Assembly (NCBI RefSeq): GCF_026651875.1
Contig: NZ_CP104067.1
Coordinates: 3,834,501 to 3,898,500, forward strand
Direction of reading: 5' to 3'
From: Alicyclobacillus fastidiosus
GTDB lineage: Bacteria; Bacillota; Bacilli; Alicyclobacillales; Alicyclobacillaceae
DNA: 64,000 nt
A model generated the notes under the pieces. It ran no database searches, had not been told where the DNA came from, and saw only the letters and a list, made by a program, of their open reading frames with translations. The position numbers and the translations under genes are program-made. This document shows, in pieces, positions 60,054-64,000 of this stretch (positions within the stretch are counted from its first letter, which is position 1; each line of letters opens with the position of its first letter).

Positions 60054-61208
60054 TCACGCACCGACCATCGAACGAAGCCATTCGCTTTGTTCGCGCACGA
60101 TAACCAGTGCCTTTCTCAGATCTTCTCTCTTTGTGCCTGGATGCCACGAAAAGCGCACCGCTGCATCGATTTCCTCCAGTGCAAGCCCCATCGCCTCGAG
60201 CACGTGACTGCGTTTTTGCTTTCCGCGCGCCGTCGAGCAGGCGCTACCCGAGGATACGTACACCCCTTTTGACTCCAAGGCGTGCACGATGACCTCACCT
60301 CGCAGCCCGCGCAGCGACGCGTTGACGATATACGGGGACGCACACTTCGGCTTGCGAACAATCCATCCAGGAATTTGTTCGAGTTCGTCGATAAACCACT
60401 GCCGCGTCTGTGCTGCATCCTGGTCCAAACGGACGTTTTCCACAGCTATGGCCGCTGCGAGTCCAAAAGCGTCCGCGCCCAACACGTTTTCCGTTCCCGA
60501 ACGGGTGCCGGCCTCTTGGCCCCCTCCGTACAAGATCGGCTCGAGGCGAACGCCCTGGCGCACATAGAGTGCGCCGACGCCCTTCAGTGCACCGATCTTG
60601 TGTGCGGAGACCGTATATAAGTCGATGGACGTGTCCGCAAGCCGAACAGGAATTTTCCCCAACGCCTGCGTCCCATCCACGTGAAAACGAATCTTTGGGT
60701 AGTCCTTCAAAACACCAGACAGTTCCTCTACGGGTAAGATGGCGCCCGTCTCATTGTTGACGTGCATCATCGAGATGAGCACCGTATCCTGTCGAATGGC
60801 GTTCACGACGTCCGTCAAGGACACGTCCCCATTCTCATCCGGTCGAACATACGTGACTTCCCATCCCTGGGCACAAAGCGCGCGCAACGGCTCGTGAACC
60901 GCCGGGTGCTCAATCGCGGTCGTGATGATGTGCCGTCCACGCCGTTCCAGGTGCGGGGCGCTTCCTCGAACCGCCAAGTTGTTCGCCTCCGTGCCGCCAC
61001 CCGTGAACACGAGGCGCCCCTCTCGTGCACCAAGTGCTTGCAGGACGGACTCGCGTGCCGCAGACAGCCTCGCCTCCGCATCCATCCCGATGCGGTGAAG
61101 AGAGGACGGGTTCCCGAACACGTCGAGCATGGCCGTTACGCGCTTTTTGACATCCTCCAACAAAGGCGCCGTCGACGCGTAATCCAGATAAATCGTTTCT
61201 TGCGACAT
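60054..61208 (-). CDS. nifZ: Cysteine desulfurase (NifZ/IscS-type) dedicated to ThiI
   Basis: PLP enzyme that takes sulfur from cysteine and hands it on as persulfide. The 384-residue product has YLDYASTAP, the cofactor segment GGGTEANNLAV, IEHPAV, the PLP lysine in VSAHKIGALKGVG, and the active cysteine in SGSACSTARGK. ATG 61208 follows GGGGG by 7 bases. The stop lies 12 bases before thiI, so the pair is co-transcribed; in B. subtilis NifZ serves ThiI specifically. Confidence 0.94.
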   Translation of the reverse strand: MSQETIYLDYASTAPLLEDVKKRVTAMLDVFGNPSSLHRIGMDAEARLSAARESVLQALGAREGRLVFTGGGTEANNLAVRGSAPHLERRGRHIITTAIEHPAVHEPLRALCAQGWEVTYVRPDENGDVSLTDVVNAIRQDTVLISMMHVNNETGAILPVEELSGVLKDYPKIRFHVDGTQALGKIPVRLADTSIDLYTVSAHKIGALKGVGALYVRQGVRLEPILYGGGQEAGTRSGTENVLGADAFGLAAAIAVENVRLDQDAAQTRQWFIDELEQIPGWIVRKPKCASPYIVNASLRGLRGEVIVHALESKGVYVSSGSACSTARGKQKRSHVLEAMGLALEEIDAAVRFSWHPGTKREDLRKALVIVREQSEWLRSMVGA

Positions 61209-61247
61209 GTAGTTTCCCCCTGACCACCGTACAAGCATAATCGTATC

Positions 61248-61291
61248 AAAAAAGACGCGTCAACACGCAGCAAGTGCTGCGTGTGCGCGCC
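61248..61291 (-). terminator. Terminator of clpP
   Basis: ACACGCAGC and GCTGCGTGT pair around a short loop (61263-61284) with further GCGCG/CGCGT pairing outside, followed by TTTTTT on the minus strand, about 45 bases past the clpP stop. Confidence 0.85.
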
Positions 61292-61336
61292 TTTACTTTC
61301 GGAAGAGCGAATGTCAAACATGCGGCCTTTCGTCCA

Positions 61337-61915
61337 TCAGCGGACGATCACGTCATCGATCAACCCGTATTCCTTGGCTTCCTGAGCAGACAAGAAGTTG
61401 TCTCTGTCGGTATCGCGGGCAACGCGCTCCAGCGGTTGGCCGGACCGTTCACTCAAAATCGCATTCAGGCGTTCACGCGTCTTTAAGATGTGCTTCGCGT
61501 GAATTTCGATGTCAGAAGCCTGACCACGCGCGCCGCCAAGCGGTTGGTGAATCATCACTTCCGAATTCGGCAGTGCATAGCGCTTGCCCTTGGCACCTGC
61601 AGTCAACAATACGGCACCCATGCTGGCTGCCATGCCGACGCACATGGTACTCACATCCGGCTTGATGTGTTGCATCGTGTCGTAAATCGCCAAACCTGCG
61701 GAGACGGAGCCACCCGGGCTGTTTATGTACATCTGAATGTCCTTCTCCGGGTCATCTGCTGCTAAAAACAACAATTGCGCGACGACGGCGTTCGCCACAT
61801 CGTCGTCGATGGCCGTGCCCAAAAACACGATACGGTCCTTCAACAACCGAGAGTAGATGTCATAGCTGCGTTCGCCTCGCGACGTCTGTTCAACAACGTA
61901 CGGGATCAGACCCAT
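61337..61915 (-). CDS. clpP: ATP-dependent Clp protease proteolytic subunit
   Basis: Forms the tetradecameric serine protease chamber used with ClpC, ClpX and ClpE. The 192-residue product has the usual length and start ([20 protein letters not shown]), with the catalytic triad S98 (GMAASMGA), H123 (VMIHQP) and D172, at the same numbers as in B. subtilis. ATG 61915 follows AAAGGAGG. The upstream region carries a sigma-A promoter whose -35 is inside a CtsR-type operator, predicting heat and stress induction. Confidence 0.98.
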   Translation of the reverse strand: MGLIPYVVEQTSRGERSYDIYSRLLKDRIVFLGTAIDDDVANAVVAQLLFLAADDPEKDIQMYINSPGGSVSAGLAIYDTMQHIKPDVSTMCVGMAASMGAVLLTAGAKGKRYALPNSEVMIHQPLGGARGQASDIEIHAKHILKTRERLNAILSERSGQPLERVARDTDRDNFLSAQEAKEYGLIDDVIVR

Positions 61916-61950
61916 CCAACACGCCTCCTTTATTCACTAATACAATACCC

Positions 61951-61990
61951 ATGATGCCCGAAAAACTCCATTTAGTCAAGGAAAGTCAAA
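61951..61990 (-). promoter_or_regulatory. Sigma-A promoter of clpP overlapped by a CtsR operator
   Basis: On the minus strand TTGACT (61979-61974) and CATCAT (61956-61951) are 17 bases apart. The plus strand 61974-61990 reads AGTCAAG GAA AGTCAAA, which fits the CtsR heptad repeat (RGTCAAA NAN RGTCAAA) with one mismatch per core and the exact 3-base spacing. CtsR would block the -35. Confidence 0.75.
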
Positions 61991-62069
61991 GTCAGTGTGT
62001 AGGTCGATTTCATAGACGCGCCCATCCAGGCGAATACTGTTCCTAAATCGCAAAGGGAGATGACGCGTT

Positions 62070-62399
62070 GTGCAACAGAATATTAGCACGCCGGATCGTT
62101 ATATTCGAATGGTAACTGGCCTTCTGTCCCTCGGGATGGCGTCGCGCCGCCGCGCTTCCCCGATGACACGAACCCTCTTGTGGTCGTTTGGCGCGATGAA
62201 GCTGGCAGAAGGCGCCATCGGATGGTGCCCGATGCAAGCCGTCACGGAACTGATGGGCAATCAGTCCCAACAGCAACAGAAGCACTCTTCCAGTCGGGCA
62301 TCGGCAAGCGACTCTTCGTCGAAATCCAATTCGTCCAGCCAACCTGACAACGATTACGACATTCCATCTTACTCGAAGATGGAAAACCCGACGCAATGA
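62070..62399 (+). CDS. DUF2892-type small membrane protein (YgaP-like membrane domain)
   Basis: DUF2892 is a short two-helix membrane domain found alone or in YgaP-type rhodanese proteins. The 109-residue product starts MQQNISTPDRYIRMVTGLLSLGMA and has a second hydrophobic segment near LWSFGAMKLAEGAIGWCPM, with the family GWCP-like end where the cysteine may bind ligands. Residues ~63-109 are a serine/glutamine-rich disordered tail, which is unusual for this domain. GTG 62070 has AAGGGAG 10 bases upstream. Confidence 0.75.
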   Translation: MQQNISTPDRYIRMVTGLLSLGMASRRRASPMTRTLLWSFGAMKLAEGAIGWCPMQAVTELMGNQSQQQQKHSSSRASASDSSSKSNSSSQPDNDYDIPSYSKMENPTQ

Positions 62400-62482
62400 C
62401 GCCGCGAAGGCTGCCCTCCTAGTATGGGCAGCCCTCGCCTCATCAAAACGCGAATTGATAAGACCTTGCACTGTGAAAAGGC

Positions 62483-62680
62483 TCACATCCACCGAGCTGA
62501 CATCGCTGCTTCTTGGCGGCGAAAGCGCACGCCGTACTTGCCACTCTTCGCTCGGTACACCTCGACGTCTGTGGGACGAGCGGTACGTCGAATTCGTTCG
62601 TCTGCTTCCACCCACATCACGGCGCAGTACGCTTCAAACTTCGATTCATATAACCCGGCAAAATACACCCACTCGTCCAT
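62483..62680 (-). CDS. Unrecognised 65-residue protein
   Basis: I do not recognise this protein. It begins MDEWVYFAGLYESKFEAYCAV and has a central EADERIRRTARPTDVEVYRAKSGKYGVRFRRQ in two parts. The alternating pattern suggests a small alpha/beta domain reminiscent of SPOR-like folds. ATG 62680 has GGAGG about 10 bases upstream. It is convergent with the DUF2892 gene. Support is the ribosome site and the well-mixed composition, so moderate confidence that it is real. Confidence 0.5.
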   Translation of the reverse strand: MDEWVYFAGLYESKFEAYCAVMWVEADERIRRTARPTDVEVYRAKSGKYGVRFRRQEAAMSARWM

Positions 62681-62795
62681 AGCCTAATCCCCTCCGGCAT
62701 GTAGTATCTGTCACGAGCGCACTGGTTAGACCGGTAAAGGATGCAAGTAAGCCCAATGCATGCGCTTTTCACTTTCTTCTCCCTCAGCGATTTGC

Positions 62796-62801
62796 TACAA
62801 T
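62796..62801 (+). promoter_or_regulatory. Extended -10 promoter element upstream of the IDEAL-like protein gene
   Basis: TGC TACAAT, an extended -10 with 5 of 6 consensus bases, lies about 110 bases before the start at 62910. No convincing -35 was seen. An AGGTG/CACCT hairpin follows in the leader. Confidence 0.4.
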
Positions 62802-62909
62802 AGTTGCACACTATTCGTAGGTGTCTGGGCACCTGTGCACGACCAAATGGTGTGAGCACGGCGTATGATACAAGAACTTGGAACTCCGACTGTTAAGGGA
62901 GTGATTCCG

Positions 62910-63401
62910 ATGATGACCAAGGACGAAATCCTGACACTTAAAACAAAACTCCTACCCAGTGGAGCGGACTCCGTCATCGATTTTCTTGCAGCACGTCATG
63001 CGCAACTGGAAGCGACGAACATCGTCTTGGAAAACGTTCCGTTGTTGATCATTGGGCGCCACGGCATGATCGCGCGGATTCCCATCAATGGGCGCATCAA
63101 AAAGGTCAGTCAGGCGGACGAAGTCCTGCAGACACTGCAGACTTTCTTTGCGCATCAAGCCAACTCGTCGGAAAAGTTGTACGTGTTTGTCAATCTACCA
63201 GATCTCCCAATTCCACCAGAAGTGCAGCAAGTGCTGTCCGAAGTGGAGGAGCGAGCAAAGCTTCGAGATCAGGTCAAACAGCGGATTGACCAGGCGTTGG
63301 ACCGACGCGACAAAGCGGCGTTTGACGCGGCCGTCAAGGAACTCGAACTGCTGCAACGGGAAGAGGAGCGCCTAACCTGGAGAGCACGCCGGTTCCTGTG
63401 A
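62910..63401 (+). CDS. Unrecognised 163-residue protein with an IDEAL-like C-terminal segment
   Basis: I do not recognise the family. The first ~115 residues form a mixed alpha/beta domain (VPLLIIGRHGMIARIPINGR, EKLYVFVNLPDLPIPPEVQ). The end (~residues 115-163) is helical with QRIDQALDRRDKAAFDAAVKEL (split IDQALDRRDKAAF), which resembles the short IDEAL motif found in YpiB and ComK-region proteins of Firmicutes. No membrane helix is present. ATG 62910 has GGGAG 9 bases upstream; fifteen further codons upstream are unlikely. A terminator follows about 35 bases after the stop. Confidence 0.7.
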   Translation: MMTKDEILTLKTKLLPSGADSVIDFLAARHAQLEATNIVLENVPLLIIGRHGMIARIPINGRIKKVSQADEVLQTLQTFFAHQANSSEKLYVFVNLPDLPIPPEVQQVLSEVEERAKLRDQVKQRIDQALDRRDKAAFDAAVKELELLQREEERLTWRARRFL

Positions 63402-63436
63402 CGCTGTCGGCAGCTCGTCTATAGCTTATCGCATAC

Positions 63437-63480
63437 AAAACAACTTGGGGTGTGCTTCGGCTGCACCAGGTTGTTTTTCT
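63437..63480 (+). terminator. Terminator after the IDEAL-like protein gene
   Basis: AAAACAAC and GTTGTTTTT, with GGGGTG/CACC pairing inside and a TTCG in the loop, form an imperfect stem followed by TTTTTCTTTG. Confidence 0.7.
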
Positions 63481-63502
63481 TTGTTTTGCACGCCTTCTCC
63501 CC

Positions 63503-63531
63503 TTATGGCATCGACAACTGTATCGTATAAT
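63503..63531 (+). promoter_or_regulatory. Possible sigma-A promoter of the 74-residue membrane protein
   Basis: A perfect TATAAT (63526-63531) lies 17 bases after TTATGG (63503-63508), about 30 bases before the next start codon. The -35 is weak. Confidence 0.45.
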
Positions 63532-63559
63532 GAAGGTGGCTACCCCGGGAGGGATGATC

Positions 63560-63784
63560 ATGCAAAATACGAGACCATTGCGTTATTTGCTGTTTAGTCT
63601 TCTGTTTGCCCTCGTCCTCGTGGGCATTCTTCTTCACTCGTACGTCGCCCTTGCCATTTGTATGGTTTGCGGAATGATTTTGGCAATTTGGGGCGACTTT
63701 ATAGAAACGCGTCCCACACGTGCATTTCAGCAACACAACGAGTTGCATAACCGTCACGGCCATCACCGGGACATTGAGGCCTGA
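63560..63784 (+). CDS. Unrecognised 74-residue membrane protein
   Basis: I do not recognise this protein. It begins MQNTRPLRYLLFSLLFALVLVGILL and has two adjacent hydrophobic segments (~residues 8-25 and 28-47, YVALAICMVCGMILAIWGDF), then a polar tail rich in histidine (HNELHNRHGHHRD) that might bind metal. ATG 63560 has GGGAGG 7 bases upstream. It sits just before the ymcA-like gene. Confidence 0.65.
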   Translation: MQNTRPLRYLLFSLLFALVLVGILLHSYVALAICMVCGMILAIWGDFIETRPTRAFQQHNELHNRHGHHRDIEA

Positions 63785-63807
63785 CGACGATACGGTAGGT
63801 GTGTGCA

Positions 63808-64000
63808 TTGGACAGAGTCGATTTAATCGTCCAGGCGGATGAACTCGCGAAGCTCATTTTGCACAGGCCTGAAATACGCGTCTACCGGGCTGCCGAAGCG
63901 GAGCTTCAGGCGAATGGCGAAGCCATGAACCTCTGGCGCCGCCTACGCGAGTTGCGGGAACAGGTCGCAGAGTTCCAGGCTCGGCGGGTGCCGCCCATGC
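63808..64000 (+). CDS. ymcA: YlbF/YmcA-family protein (Ric complex), 5' part only
   Basis: YmcA (RicA), YlbF (RicF) and YaaT (RicT) form an iron-sulfur complex that speeds RNase Y-dependent mRNA processing and is needed for competence, biofilm and sporulation in B. subtilis. The first 64 codons are in the window: a helical protein beginning MDRVDLIVQADELAKLIL, then RAAEAELQANGEA and LRELREQVAEFQARR. The RAxAxxQxN region fits YmcA better than YlbF, but the split is uncertain without the rest. The start is TTG 63808 with a weak ribosome site. Confidence 0.75.
   Translation, partial: MDRVDLIVQADELAKLILHRPEIRVYRAAEAELQANGEAMNLWRRLRELREQVAEFQARRVPPM

Noticed and set aside
62409..62433. Terminator after the DUF2892 gene
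   Set aside because: GGCTGCCC/GGGCAGCC is a perfect 8-bp stem, but the following bases are not T-rich on either strand; kept only as an unexplained hairpin.
1..64000. tRNA, rRNA, CRISPR arrays, insertion sequences, prophage or defence genes
   Set aside because: None seen on reading both strands. The gene content is core and the order agrees with Bacillus for about 53 kb, so a mobile island is unlikely here.

Overview
This window is a stretch of core chromosome from an endospore-forming member of the Firmicutes. The evidence is the sporulation and germination set (spoIIGA, sigE, sigG, spoVD, spoVE, a gerAC-type lipoprotein, rsfA, ylmC), a meso-diaminopimelate-type murE (DNPR motif), bacillithiol synthesis (bshC), and typical Gram-positive ribosome binding sites. 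The DNA is moderately GC-rich and uses many GTG and TTG starts. Gene order matches Bacillus subtilis, but composition and gene losses point to a more distant bacillus-like lineage. Alicyclobacillaceae is my best guess, inferred without any database search. I saw no rRNA, tRNA, CRISPR array, prophage or insertion sequence.

Layout, in chromosome order. Positions 1-4413 hold priA (cut by the window edge), coaBC, rpoZ and yicC/yloC, all on the minus strand. They are followed by a SERCA-type Ca2+ ATPase (minus) and the divergent ribosome quality-control factor rqcH (plus). A DUF2254 membrane protein and glutamate dehydrogenase follow. Positions 12363-21064 are the pyrimidine operon pyrR-pyrB-pyrC-carA-carB-pyrF-pyrE on the minus strand, with a recognisable PyrR attenuation leader and promoter. 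Next come rluD and lspA, a phosphosulfolactate synthase on the plus strand, a YlyA/DksA-like zinc finger protein, a 59-residue membrane protein, and divIVA-ylmH-ylmG-ylmE-pgeF-ylmC.

Positions 28202-51834 are the sporulation sigma cluster (sigG, sigE, spoIIGA) and the full division and cell wall cluster, transcribed on the minus strand from mraZ towards sigG: mraZ, rsmH, ftsL, pbp2B, spoVD, murE, mraY, murD, spoVE, murG, murB, murA, divIB, two DUF881 genes, sbp, ftsA, ftsZ, spoIIGA, sigE, sigG. Control sites are visible: a triple MraZ operator over the mraZ start point, a sigma-H-like promoter with a Spo0A box before ftsA, a Spo0A/22-bp-spacer promoter before spoIIGA, and a sigma-F/G-like promoter before sigG. 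bshC and an old yellow enzyme (namA) lie upstream of the cluster.

From about 54.8 kb to the end the content is accessory-core: an SDR reductase, an unrecognised proline-rich protein behind paired hairpins, a lone GerAC lipoprotein, rsfA, a small basic protein, thiI with its cysteine desulfurase, clpP under a CtsR-type site, several small proteins, and the start of a YmcA/YlbF (Ric complex) gene.

I found no wholly new multi-gene system. The signals most worth a second look are structural. A short element is shared by the regions just upstream of the partner genes spoVD and spoVE. Genes normally found inside this syntenic block are absent from their expected slots (sepF, remA plus gmk, ileS, pyrK plus pyrD). 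Possible RNA switches lie before ftsZ and before the proline-rich protein. spoIIGA and sigE overlap by 68 bases, and several small membrane proteins are not obvious members of known families.
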